21,698 nucleotides of DNA from Plakobranchus ocellatus (GCA_019648995.1 BLXT01003760.1:153847-175544); one strand, 5' to 3'; numbered from the stretch's first letter, positions 9,968-20,091 are shown. Notes: generated from the sequence alone by a model not told the origin. Made by a program: numbers and translations.

Positions 9968-9977
9968 TCTATATAAA
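9968..9977 (+). promoter_or_regulatory. TATA-like element touching the COX15 start codon
   Basis: TATATAAA ends one base before the proposed COX15 ATG. If it works as a TATA box, transcription would begin about 25-30 bases downstream, inside the exon, which conflicts with use of that ATG. It may equally be chance in AT-rich DNA. Confidence 0.2.
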
Positions 9978-10106
9978 ATGCTTTGTGTCAATATTTTTAA
10001 GCAGGCTTGTAAACGGTGTTTTCAAGAAGCCAAAACAGCAGCTTTAAAGTCATACAGGCTTTTCCATAATGCTGGAGCGAGAAACTCGAGAACTCATTTG
10101 CTACCA
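9978..10106 (+). CDS. COX15: COX15 coding exon 1 (presequence)
   Basis: The open frame from the ATG at 9978 runs 43 codons to CTACCA|GTAAGT, phase 0, and joins exon 2 in frame. It reads with many K, R, A and S residues (for example [20 protein letters not shown]), as expected for a mitochondrial targeting peptide. An in-frame TAG at 9933 limits the start, and 9978 is the only in-frame ATG. Caveat: AAGCAG at 9999-10004 could be an acceptor, so the exon might instead start at 10005 with the initiator further upstream. This part of COX15 is poorly conserved, so the call rests on frame, donor and composition. Confidence 0.7.
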
Positions 10107-13100
10107 GTAAGTGATGAGTCCATAAAGAACATTTTTTGTTAAGATCAGTTTTAACTGCTGAATGAAACGTTAGAGAATAACATGAAAACAAGAGCAAAAA
10201 AGAAAAAAGAAGGTCTTAATATTGCATAGTCATAATGAGTCAAAATGTGAGTTGGTGTCCACCTCTTGTGACATTTGGTCAAAATTTTTAAACATTACAG
10301 ATCTTGTTGAAATTTTGTTAATCTATCACCCACACATCACACTTCTAATATTTGCCAAAACAAACTCCCTTTTTCATCCATATCAAAAGTTTCAGGCGTA
10401 AGAAACTGTGAGACTGTGTATGTTTCTAAGAATACCGACACAGCTGTAATGCTTCCTCAAAAAAAAAAAAAAAAAGAGAGAGATAGAACGAAAATCAAGT
10501 TCTACTTTGACAGCACATTCAAATATTACTAATGCTTTAGCATAAATTAACTTAAGAAGAATCAATCTTTATGAAATCCGTCACTAAACAACAGGAAAAT
10601 AATAAGGTATTGTGTTTATGCCTAATGGAAAAGAAACACTTCATTACAATTTAATTTGAGCCTGTCACAAAAGCAAAGACATTGAGTGTTGTGTTGCTAT
10701 AAAATCTTAAAAAAAGCCTCAATCTATGCTGAAATCTGGCATTTTGCCTTTTTCTCATTATTTTGAAGGAGAACTGGATAAGATAAATCCAAAAAATCAC
10801 AGTTATTGGATAATTTAGGTCTCACATGTAGATGTGTTTGTTATGACGCACCAAAATAACTGTCTTTTTTTATGTACACATTTTAAAATATGGTAATACA
10901 ATACTACTAGGTGATACTAATACATAGCTGTATTTTTAATACTGGAAAATGGAATTGGCATTAAAAAAAAATGTATATATATATAATTTATATGTTTTTA
11001 ACACTAAACATTTTCTAAACAATTGTATATAATGTACTGTCACATACAAGTCATGAGTAAGTTATTTTTCCCTTTGAGAACACCAAACTTACCAGGAGTT
11101 AGGAACTTCCTTTTTTCTTTGTTCTTCTTGAGCATCTCTAACTTCACTGAACCTATTCACTAAAATAATAAAAGCCTTCCTTCAAATATAATATTTTTTT
11201 CAGTTTTTCTAATAACTTAATTAAATAAGAAAAAAATCCACTATTCTCAGTTAGAGACTTAAAACTGCAATAAGTCATCCAATTTATCTTATCATTGCAC
11301 AATCTATTGTTTTTTTTCTCACTGACCGCTTGATTGATTCTTTCTTATGAAATGACAGTTTTGAAAAAGTATAAGAAAATAAACAAACATTTTCTAAAGT
11401 AGGTCAAGTGAGAAGACCAAAAATAACATACTCATTGACTTTAAGCCTCTGGAAAGACATATGCTCTGTACTCGAGCACCATTTGCATGATTGTACTCGA
11501 TGACTGGCTTGAACAAATCAAGTCAGTCAGGGTAGCAACTGTTGGTGTTTGGGGAGGGGAAAGAATAAAAGAGTGTCCAAGCAATTGTCACATTTTATTT
11601 TTTTTTTACTTTTCTGTACCATATTTTACACACATAAGACCAGTTTGCCAAAAGGTGGACTCCAAAAATTGTGTCACTTTTTTTTGGAAAAAAAAAATCT
11701 CCAATTACAAAATGGAAAAGGCCAACTGAGGTATTATTCATGTAAAATCAAATCTATATTAGCAGTAGGACCATGTTAAAAAAAGTTGGTGTGTGTGTGG
11801 ATGAACTTAATGTGTTGATAGCTGACCACTTTTTAACTCATTTTTTCATTATAGGTATGTTTAAAAGTTATATGTTGTACTTAAACAACAAGGATGCATA
11901 CAAAACTGATTTTTAAAAAAATAAAGCATTACTTTTTATGCCATTAAACTCACATACAAACGCACAATTTATGCATTAATAAGTTCAACTTTTTAAAATA
12001 TGGCTAGCAGAAAATCTTTCGATCACGACACTGATGATAACTCACATTTTGGCAAACTCATGTATTATTAAATGTAAACATGATATATTTATTTCTGTAT
12101 TCTTTTTGAAAAATAGATGTATTTTTGTCACTAAAAATGTATTTTTATCATTTATCATGCAAACATAGCTAAAAAACTTTCTTTTTAAAATTTTCAATGC
12201 CACAGAGTTGATACATGTACATTTAAAAAAATTGCATCTTAAAAAATTCTATAATATTGTTTATGGATCAAATATTTATTTACTTTTATTCATAGATTAA
12301 TGTGGGAAAAATCACTTGCAGGTTTCAAAAAGCTGGGCTACACCACTAAGAAGATCAGCAACAGTTTCAAGTTCCTTGGAAATTTCAGCCCATGCCCAAA
12401 AAATTGTTGGCTCATGGCTTGTTGGATGTGCAGGGATGTGCTTTGGTGCAGTAATTCTTGGGGGTGTGACTAGGTAAATAAAGTTCATAATATTTTGCAG
12501 ACTACAGTCAATAAATCCCAATAGAAATTGGATGATAAGGGAGATGGTATTTCTGTGTTTTGTTTTTTTTTAACTTGAAGCCTGCAAATTTTAATGAGGA
12601 GACAATCTGATTCTCAAATGACTTTAAGCAATTTCAAAAGAAGGTTAAAATTTTTATAATCAATATAGATAAGAAGATTGATTAAAAGTTTGTTTTATGT
12701 AATAAATTTTAAAAACTATTTTTACGTTTTTGACATTTCTATGGCTTTATTTATTTGAAATATGTAAGGGTAGTGTTAGGGTCCAGGGTTCGATTCCCAG
12801 TCCGGGCCAAGTCAGATTTTCATTGCTGCTCTGTGTCCGCCCAGCACTAAATGGGTAGCTAGGTCTCTTAAGACCCCGCGAAAGTAAAGGAGACAAAGAA
12901 AGCAATGGCAAACTAACTCAAACGCCCCTATGCCAAGAACAATCAGGACCCTACTCCTGGTTCCCCAATGTTTGGACTAAGTGTAGAACCCACTTAATTT
13001 TTTTTTAAGTGTAGTTTTGCCACAAAATGGGATGTTTTGCAGCAAGAACAAGGATAAATAATAATAATGAGGACATTTGTGAGAATTATCAACTTTTCAC

Positions 13101-16100
13101 ATCCAAATTCTCTTATATGTTATAAGTTTTGAGAAAGTCTTGAAGTATTTGGCATTACTTAAAGATCTGCGTTTGGTGCTGTTCAGGAAGCACAAATTTG
13201 TTTTTTCCATGGACAATTTTGTGCAAACATCTTATTTGACACAGCACAAATAATGTTTATCTTCTTTCTTGAATGCCAGTATTGAAAATTACATAGAAAA
13301 CTAAGATGTATCTCCCAAATCTCTGCTAGGTGTTCTAAAGAAATGTCTGTATTATCCAAACCTTCACCCATAACTCATCTTTTTGTATTTGGCAGCTCTT
13401 CTCCCATTTACCTTCTGTTTTCTCTGTATACATTGAAAATGATTACATCAGAAAATTTTATTTGTATTAAAGAAAAAAAAGCTTAAACTATGAAGATATG
13501 CATTAAGGATTATTTTTCTTTTTTTTGTATTGTACACTTTTTATTCTAAATTATATTAAGATGCGTTTTGTATTTTTGTGACTTCTGTGAAAAAAAAAAA
13601 AATCAGATTTTCATATTATAACCACAGGCTAACAGAGTCTGGCCTTTCAATGGTAGATTGGCAGTTGGTTAAAGACATGAAGCCTCCAGGTTCAGAAGCA
13701 GAGTGGATTGCTGAATTTGAACGTTACAAGGAATTTCCAGAATATCAACAGTGAGTATCATCTCTGGTGGAAATTATTTTATGAATCGAGAATCCAATGA
13801 ATTTTTAGGAAAGTTATACTAATAAATGAAGGATTGTTTGCTGATGTGCCCTTTCTATTAAAAATTATAAATATCTGAGGAATTGGAAAAAAAGGAAGCA
13901 AAACCAAAATAATTGTTTTGACTTCTAATTCACAATCAAAAGGACAAATATTTGGTTGAGATGAAAATGCAAAGTTTTTGATTTTTATTATAGAAAAATA
14001 CTTCCAAGTGATATAATTATGCTGAGCTGTGTGTTAAAATTTTTTTAGGCATAATTAGATTAGGAAGAAAAATAATTCTCACATACTTTAATGTTACATC
14101 TGAGGAATAAGTGCCTCAGTGAAATAACAAGCAGTTTTGTCCATAGACTTAACTTGGACAATACTTCATTGGGCTATGGCAGATCTTCAAAAGAAAGTTT
14201 AGTTCTCTATAGGATGGCCAAAAAAAGAAAAAACAGAAAAAAACCAAAGAAAATATTAGAGTGAAAACTTCTGTTCAGTTAACTTTGGATAACTTCCATC
14301 AAGATCAATTAGTTTAGAGGAGATGTAGACTCATACTCTGCACATTTCAACTTAAATAAATCTTCTATCCTTGACCTCCAAATGAGATACACAGTTGGCC
14401 AGTTTCATGATTTTCAAAGCTGGCAAGATTTAAAAAAAAGTAGTTTTCATAATTTTTTTTCGTGATCCTTGACTTCATATTATTCCCACAGAATATCAAA
14501 TGAAAGAGAAATGTCTCTGTCTGATTTCAAGTTCATTTTCTACATGGAATGGGCTCACCGAATGTGGGGGAGAACCACAGGCATGGTGTTTATACTACCA
14601 GCCCTTTATTTTTTACGGAAGGGATATATATCAAAAGCACTTAAGCCTAGGCTTGCAGTTTTTGCTGGTTTGCTTGGATTTCAGGTTAGAAAAATATCTT
14701 TTCGAATATTCAAATTTTGTTTTTAATCGATTAAAAATGGTGTTTTATTGCTTTGAAAGAAGGATGTTGTACCAAATAATTTTAGCTAAAAGTGCAAGGT
14801 AAAATAACTCTATAAAAATATATTACTTATTCATATAGTTCTGAATTTTAAATATCCCATTGTCACTGAAATGCAAAAGCCTTTATAATATTTGAATCAT
14901 TATATCTTGTTGCAATCATTTGCAAAATGTAAAAGCTGAACAGACTGAAAAGCACATAAAAAAAAGAAAACCTGAGTTAAGCAAGATAAAACTGAAAATT
15001 GGTCAAAATTCTTTGAATTAATTGAGGAATTAGTCTTGTTTTAATCCAGGAGTTAAAAAAAAACGAAAAAAAAAAATTTGATTTGATTGTAGTATCTTCA
15101 GAATATATGTTTGGGCATCTCTTACATTTGTTTAAGGCATATAAAAAATATCTTCTTTCCTATTACTTCTCAGTTTTGGAAACTAACCAACATTAATTTT
15201 TTTTATTTCAAATGATATTGGTTTCATCCTGATATCAAATGAAAGGTTTTGAGCAGAAAAATCAGATTTTTGAAATGTAATTTTTGGTTGATAGATAAAA
15301 GGAAAGAAATTTTGGTGAAACATGTTTGATACCTTTGAATCTTTTTGTATTTCTTCTCTCTCGATCTCCCTCTGAGTAAAGAATTGAAAAAGCATGGGGA
15401 AGTAATTAACCTTATGTTGGAATGAATTTGAGAAACAAAAAGAATAACTCATTTTTTTTTAAAGTTTGATATACCAACAACAAATGCAGTTTACATGCTC
15501 AGAATGATAATAGAAATGGCTTTGCAAATGCAGAAGGACATATACCTATGTTTTATTGACTACACCAAGGCTTTTGACAGAGTTAAACACTGGGAAATGA
15601 TCAAACAACTAAAACAATAACACGTGGACGGAAAAGATCTCCGGATAATAAAAAAATATCTACTGGCAACAAATTGCAGCAGTCAGGATAGAAAATGAGA
15701 TAAGCCCTTTCCAAATGATAAAGAGAGGAGTAAGACAAGGATGTGTACTCTCACCGGATCTCTTTAACCTTTACAGTGAAACAATCCTAAGAAACTTAGA
15801 TGAATACCCAGGAATTAGAATAGGTGGAAGAATGATCTACGGTATGCAGACGATACAGTGTTAATAGCGGAAAATAAGGAAGATCTACAAAAATTGATAG
15901 ACATAGCAGCAAACGAAAGTAAAAGAATGGGACTCAAATTAAACAGCAAAAAGACAGAAGTTATGGTTATTAATCGGAGGCCAAATCTAAAGGCTGATCT
16001 CTTTGTTGATGGGACAAAATTGAAACAACGCGACTCTTTCAAATATCTAGAAACTATCATAACACAGGACGGTAAAAGCCACACAGAAATAAAAGCTAGA

Positions 16101-19100
16101 ATTGCACAAGCCAAAACTAACTTCCAAAAAATGAAACCAATACTAACCAACAACAAAATAACGATAACAACTAGAAAAAGGGCCCTTCAATGTTACATAG
16201 AACCCATACTCATGTACGGATGTGAGGCTTGGACAATAACTAAAGAGATACAAAAGAAAATTGAGGCCGCTGAGATGTGGTTCTTTAGACGTATGCTAAG
16301 AGTACCATGGACGGCGAGAAAGACGAACGAAGAGGTTCTGAAAGAGACTGAGTCAATCAGGTCCTTGATGAGCAGAATACGAAGACGCCAGGAAAAAGTT
16401 TGTGGGACACATATTGAGAAGAGAAGGATTAGAGAACCTTGTTACAACCGGAAGAATGGAGGGGAAGAAGAGCAGAGGAAGACAAAGAGAGAAAATGCTG
16501 GATGGCATGACTTCTTGGATGGGGACAAAGAGAGTGATGGATGCATTGTCGGAATTTTGGGATCGAGAGAGCTGGAAGGACATGATCGCCAACGCCAAGG
16601 GGCAAGGCACCTGATGATGATGATACCATGAAATTTCAGCAATTTTTAAAAATAAATAAATGAAATAAAGATGCCTTCAGACCTTTCCTGATGTGTTTTT
16701 TTTTTCCTCTCTTTATGCTATCTTTGAAAAGTTATTGATGCGATGTCCTAGCCCAGAATTTACATTGCTCTATCCAGTTTTCACCACTGCAAATCTTACA
16801 GAGAGATGTTTTAAGCTATTTAAATGAATTACATTATCACAGATGCCTCTTTTAACTCATCTGTATTATCTATAACGAGCCTTTAATGTGTACTCTAGGT
16901 CGACCTTGTTGAATTAAAATAGAATTCTTATTATATAAGTAAGGATTTCTTATTTTTTGGGGGGCATGCAAGCTTTTCATAAATTTGCTTTAATGACTGC
17001 AACTATAAATATATTAACATGACTGAAAGATCAGTTGTGAAAGGCGTCATTTACGATCTTATATAAGTACTAGGAAATTCCACCTCAGAGCATTCTGTTT
17101 TTTCCTCTTCTTTTTTTTTTTTTCATGTGGGGGACTCATATTTAGGGGGTGGCAATGATTCTTAATGTCCTAAGCATTTTATAAGGATACTGATATCTTT
17201 AAGATTAGTATGAAGTAAAGGGAGATTTTTCATTTGATTTATATTTAGGGTTTCCTTGGATGGTACATGGTGAAAAGTGGCCTGGAGGAAAAACCTGGAC
17301 CTAATGATGTGGCCAGAGTCAGTCAGTACAGACTTGCTGCTCATCTAGGCTCAGCTTTCTTGCTCTACACTCTTTTCCTGTGGCAAGGGCTCACTCACCT
17401 GTTGACTCCTATTCAAGTGAATGTTTTTTTTATAAAGATTAATTGCGTAATGTGTTTTGTTAGTACCTACCAAAGATAGCAAATGAAGAATTACACCATT
17501 AAAAACAAGATCAATTGTATCAAAGCAATTGTCAAAAGACAGATTTAAAAAACATTGTACTTTACTAACTGCAAAAAAAAAATAAATGAGTGGTAGAGAA
17601 TCATTCATTACTAAGTGGAAAAAAAGACCATTGATAGTGAATCATTTTACATTACTAACTGGAAAAAAAACGAGTGGTTGTGAATTATTATACATATACA
17701 TTTAAGTACTAGCCTCAAAGCCAGGAAAAAAAATTAGGTCAGTGTCTCATTTCTCAATGGTAAGTGACCTTAAAAACATTTGTTCATGGTCTCTTTTATA
17801 GTGATTTTATTGTCACAGTTTTAATTGAAAGTTGGTCATTGACATGGTAAGGATTTATCCAAAACCGAAAAAAAAAAATCCTGTACTACCTTTTATGCAT
17901 TTTAGTCTCAGAAATAGAATTTATAAAGTGAATGTTCAATTTTTAGTATGTGACTGGCAGAAAATCCTTAAACATAAAAATGGCGACTACTGATGATTTG
18001 GTGTTCATTGATACTTGTAATACATTTTGTTGTAAGATTTTAAAAATGTCATATTTCACAGCTATAAGCCAATTAAAAACAAATGGTTGGGCTGCAGTAA
18101 AATTTAAAATTATGGAATTTGCCCAGACATCATTAAAATATTTATTGAGGTTTTTTTGGCTAGCATAAAGGCTGCACAACATATTGTTGAGATACTGGTC
18201 TTCATTGGACTTAAAACTCCATGCTGCCAGAATTAAAATCTTACTGAATGTTATAAGATTGAAGGCTTAGCAACCTACGCATTATTAACTGATTCACTAC
18301 CCACACATATTTTACGACTGGACACAGGGGTAGAATGGGATTTTTCTAAAATTGGCTTTCATTTTGTAAAAAGCTAATATAGAAATTTTCTACAGGATAA
18401 AACCATACAAATTATATATCAAATTGAAGGGAATTGGATCTAGCTTCTATAAATAAGCACCAAAAAAGAAAATTTGTTCATTATTACATTTTGAAAAAGC
18501 GGCAAACTGGATAAAAAAAAAATTTGTAAAAAAAATTTCAACAAAATATGACGATGTATAACACAGTAGTAAATCTATTGATAATCTATTGGCCTTGAAA
18601 GGTAGATTTTTATAAATTGTCATTACATTGGTATTTAAATACCAAAAATTGTGAAAAAATGTTCAATACTTCTTGATTTATAGCAAAATAAAGATATTGC
18701 TATCAAGTTGATAAATTACGGCCCCTGATGCAAATATAGATTGAAAATTCAACAAAATATGGATGTAAACAGCTATTTCTACGTTCAAACTATGTGAAAA
18801 AGGAAGAAAAGTGTAAAAAAAGTGTAAATCTCGCGCATGTGCAAAAGTAAGTTAACGTACATTTAGTACTTCATTCAAATACTAACCCATCTATACTGAG
18901 CAGGTTTTACCGGCTTTGGGTCCAAATGTAGTAATATTTTGAGCCGGAAAAAGCGGCTTAGGGTAGTGAAACAGTTAAAGGGGTGGCTGCAATTATTCAA
19001 TTTTTTTTTACAGAAGGTAAAACCCTGTAGTGAAGAATATAACAATTATTATAAAATGCGTAAAAATCATTGCTTTAATTGTTATACCTAAACAAAGCTC

Positions 19101-19402
19101 AAATACTTATGATTGAGAATATTTGAAGCAGTGAATAAAGGAATGACATTCTGTTTGTAAATAAAGTCCTTTTTTATGAGTAGAATATATGCTTAGATTC
19201 TTTTAAAATTAATTTCATAATTCAATTTATGAATTTCTACAAATAATTTTTTTTTTAAATGCCAATAGAAAGTAGAGTATTATAATGCTTAAAAATCATG
19301 AAGCAAATGTTACTATACAGATGCCGGATGTGAAAAGTATCACCAAGCTCAGAGGCCTGGCACATGGAGTCATGACTGCTGTCTTCATCACAGCTCTCTC
19401 AG
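9978..19402 (+). CDS. COX15: COX15, mitochondrial heme A synthase, exons 1-6 (3' end missing)
   Basis: COX15 oxidises the C8 methyl group of heme O to a formyl group, giving heme A for cytochrome c oxidase, in the mitochondrial inner membrane. Six plus-strand exons join in frame to about 282 residues. An arginine-, serine- and alanine-rich, acid-poor N-terminus fits a mitochondrial presequence. Then come [21 protein letters not shown], the AHRMWGR histidine motif, [23 protein letters not shown] with the second family histidine, and LRGLAHG..TALSG. Four to five membrane helices are visible. The family is about 400 residues; the second four-helix half, with its two further heme-ligand histidines, lies beyond 21698. 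The divergent neighbour is CUTC. No broken codon is seen in any exon. Confidence 0.96.
10107..12321 (+). other. COX15 intron 1
   Basis: A 2215-base phase-0 intron with a GTAAGT donor and a TTGCAG acceptor. It is AT-rich, with a long A run followed by GA repeats at about 10459-10483 and a TA repeat near 10973-10983. The frame at 11487-11729 has no motif. No transposon is recognised. Confidence 0.8.
12322..12473 (+). CDS. COX15: COX15 coding exon 2
   Basis: The 152 bases encode the end of the presequence ([17 protein letters not shown]) and the first membrane helix, [20 protein letters not shown], closing with GGVT and two bases of an arginine codon. A better-looking acceptor at 12295 is excluded because it would bring an in-frame TAA at 12298-12300, so TTGCAG at 12316-12321 is chosen. 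The donor is AG|GTAAAT, phase 2. Confidence 0.93.
12474..13627 (+). other. COX15 intron 2
   Basis: A 1154-base phase-2 intron with a GTAAAT donor and a CCACAG acceptor after an A-rich stretch. It contains the SINE fragment at about 12774-13005. The minus-strand frame 13183-13371 has no recognisable motif. Confidence 0.85.
12774..13005 (+). mobile_element. tRNA-derived SINE fragment
   Basis: GGTTCGATTCC at 12787-12797 is a perfect RNA polymerase III B box in tRNA context, followed by CCAGTCCGGGCC. The downstream body is GC-richer than the intron around it and carries CCGCCCAGCACTAAATGGGT (12838-12857), resembling a CCACCCAGC..AATGGGTACC phrase that recurs in several invertebrate SINEs, and then a GGTCT-CTTA-AGACC hairpin. 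A T-rich tail closes it near 13005. No convincing A box lies upstream, so the head seems truncated or decayed. Borders are approximate. Confidence 0.7.
13628..13750 (+). CDS. COX15: COX15 coding exon 3
   Basis: The 123 bases complete an arginine codon and encode [20 protein letters not shown], the strongly conserved loop after helix 1, and then [16 protein letters not shown] (human: EWEAEFQRYQQFPEF). The acceptor is CCACAG and the donor CA|GTGAGT, phase 2. Confidence 0.96.
13751..14491 (+). other. COX15 intron 3
   Basis: A 741-base phase-2 intron, GTGAGT to CCCACAG, AT-rich, with nothing recognisable inside. Confidence 0.9.
14492..14684 (+). CDS. COX15: COX15 coding exon 4
   Basis: The 193 bases encode [20 protein letters not shown], whose histidine is one of the conserved heme ligands of the COX15/CtaA family, then a membrane helix ([15 protein letters not shown]) and the beginning of the next helix ([10 protein letters not shown]). 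The acceptor is CCCACAG and the donor CAG|GTTAGA, phase 0. Open frames starting at 14469 and 14500 are this exon running into the intron, or another frame of it. Confidence 0.97.
15465..16640 (+). mobile_element. 5'-truncated, decayed RTE-clade LINE (BovB-like reverse transcriptase)
   Basis: The translation follows the RTE/BovB reverse transcriptase: [13 protein letters not shown] (first catalytic aspartate), [14 protein letters not shown] (from 15733), [10 protein letters not shown] (catalytic YADD at 15843-15854), [27 protein letters not shown], and a C-terminal [20 protein letters not shown] ending at a TGA at 16612 that runs into a short TGA repeat (16612-16625), typical of RTE 3' ends. 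The endonuclease and the first part of the reverse transcriptase are missing. Reading needs at least three frame changes (near 15650, 15830 and 16395) and crosses a stop at 15618, so it is dead. It lies in COX15 intron 4 in the same direction as the gene. Confidence 0.92.
15843..16614 (+). pseudogene. RTE LINE ORF2 remnant, RT palm to C-terminus
   Basis: The longest uninterrupted piece (about 15858-16400) covers the part after the YADD motif: the thumb and the [22 protein letters not shown] region. The final segment, [20 protein letters not shown] to the stop, is in a different frame from 16402 onward. No ATG of its own; it is a relic of a retrotransposon protein, not a host gene. Confidence 0.85.
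17249..17416 (+). CDS. COX15: COX15 coding exon 5
   Basis: The 168 bases encode [20 protein letters not shown], then [20 protein letters not shown] with the second conserved histidine, and the end of a membrane helix ([12 protein letters not shown]). Both borders are phase 0: ATATTTAG acceptor and CAA|GTGAAT donor. The match to human ([29 protein letters not shown]) is nearly exact. Confidence 0.97.
17561..17697. repeat. ~45-base tandem repeat, three copies
   Basis: ACTAACTGCAAAA at 17564, ACTAAGTGGAAAA at 17610 and ACTAACTGGAAAA at 17654 each lead into an A run and then a GTGAATCATT-type phrase; spacing is 46 and 44 bases. A diverged local tandem array. Confidence 0.8.
18285..18978. mobile_element. 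non-autonomous DNA transposon with TTAA flanks (MITE-like)
   Basis: The left end reads TTAA-CTGATTCACTACCC (18285-18302) and the right end GGGTAGTGAAACAG-TTAA (18961-18978); the 14-base terminal inverted repeats differ at one position and then diverge. TTAA on both sides fits a piggyBac-type target duplication. A 2-base TA target with ACTG ends (mariner-like) would also fit. The 686-base interior has no long open frame, so it is a passenger element. It lies in COX15 intron 5. Confidence 0.75.
19321..19402 (+). CDS. COX15: COX15 coding exon 6
   Basis: The 82 bases encode [20 protein letters not shown] and VFITALS plus the first base of a glycine codon (human: LRRFAHGTAGLVFLTALSG). The acceptor is ACTATACAG and the donor G|GTACTG, phase 1. 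The next exon should begin by completing glycine and continue with an AFVAGLDAG-like segment; I did not find it before 21698. Confidence 0.95.
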
Positions 19403-19794
19403 GTACTGAAAAATATTCTATTAAAAATATTTATGAGACCAAACGAAGTCACCCACTCTGATTCAACAGGCTTAGACATACACAGGTCTGAAAAAAAACC
19501 AGTTAGCTGTTGACAAGTTTCAGAACCACAAGCAAAGCCTCTTTGTGTGAAATAAGACTCAAAAGACACATAAAAAACATAACAGTATTCAATTGTTAAC
19601 CCGTGCAGGATTGGTTGGGTTCATATTGACCCGAAACGCCAATACTTTTTTTTTAAATACTCACCTTATAAAGCTATCTAGACCTAGAGCTTCTAAATAT
19701 TCTCTTTCTAACTTACCTAGCACCAAATCCCACACGATGGACTTTGCAGCAATGCTAGAATTTTTCTGTAGTGACTTGATTTTTTTGTCTAGAG

Positions 19795-19890
19795 CACGGC
19801 TGTCTGCCGGCGATCATTTAGTTTGACCCGGGCCGACCGCTCTGACCCCGTGACCCCGTACACCGCCCGGCTGAATGCTAGGCCCAGTGA
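19795..19890. promoter_or_regulatory. GC-rich patch with nuclear-receptor-like direct repeat
   Basis: CpG-dense sequence stands out from the AT-rich intron. TGACCC at 19843-19848 and 19851-19856, two bases apart, read on the minus strand as GGGTCA-CG-GGGTCA, a DR2 arrangement of nuclear-receptor half-sites; a third TTGACCC lies at 19823. Intronic enhancer, alternative promoter or transposon piece are all possible. Confidence 0.3.
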
Positions 19891-20091
19891 ATATTACAGC
19901 TTTTTCAATAACAGTGCAATTAACGCGTCGTTTTTACTAATCTGTGCGGAGTATCAGGTGAAATTTAAGGCTTAAAGACAGAAAATATATTTAACAACAA
20001 AATGCAATGATTTTTAGGTCATACAACTTTACAGATGGTGCAAGAAATATTTTAAGGTTGAATAATTTTAATAGGTCACGTTGACATTAAT

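Larger units (their letters stand above)
5513..9977. promoter_or_regulatory. divergent CUTC-COX15 spacer
   Basis: About 4.5 kb separate the two start codons, and both transcription units leave it in opposite directions, so the promoters and any noncoding first exons should lie here. It has more CpG (6588-6761) and GC-rich (7496-7600) patches than the flanking introns, a concentration of AGATCTAG words, and several repeats listed separately. I could not fix a transcription start on either strand. Confidence 0.6.
14685..17248 (+). other. COX15 intron 4
   Basis: A 2564-base phase-0 intron, GTTAGA to ATATTTAG. It carries the decayed RTE LINE at about 15465-16640. The remainder is AT-rich with T runs, and the minus-strand frame 15183-15452 has no recognisable motif. 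Confidence 0.88.
17417..19320 (+). other. COX15 intron 5
   Basis: A 1904-base phase-0 intron, GTGAAT to ACTATACAG. It holds a 45-base tandem repeat (17561-17697) and an inverted-repeat DNA transposon (18285-18978). Open frames near 17943-18182 exist on both strands but resemble no known protein. Confidence 0.85.

Noticed and set aside
11480-11489. ATTTGCAT octamer (POU-type site) in COX15 intron 1
   Set aside because: A single 8-base match in AT-rich DNA is expected by chance.
12295-12300. Alternative acceptor for COX15 exon 2 at TTCATAG
   Set aside because: Its pyrimidine tract is better, but an in-frame TAA follows at once.
15183-15452. 89-codon minus-strand frame in COX15 intron 4
   Set aside because: Rich in F, K, I and S as expected of AT-rich noncoding DNA; no motif.
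15815-16642. Several minus-strand frames over the LINE
   Set aside because: They are shadows of the plus-strand reverse transcriptase remnant.
17943-18182. Overlapping open frames on both strands in COX15 intron 5
   Set aside because: No recognised homology and no convincing splice context; kept only as unexplained open DNA.
19593-19640. TTAACCCGTGCAGG as a second piggyBac-like end
   Set aside because: No matching inverted end was found downstream, so it cannot be called an element.
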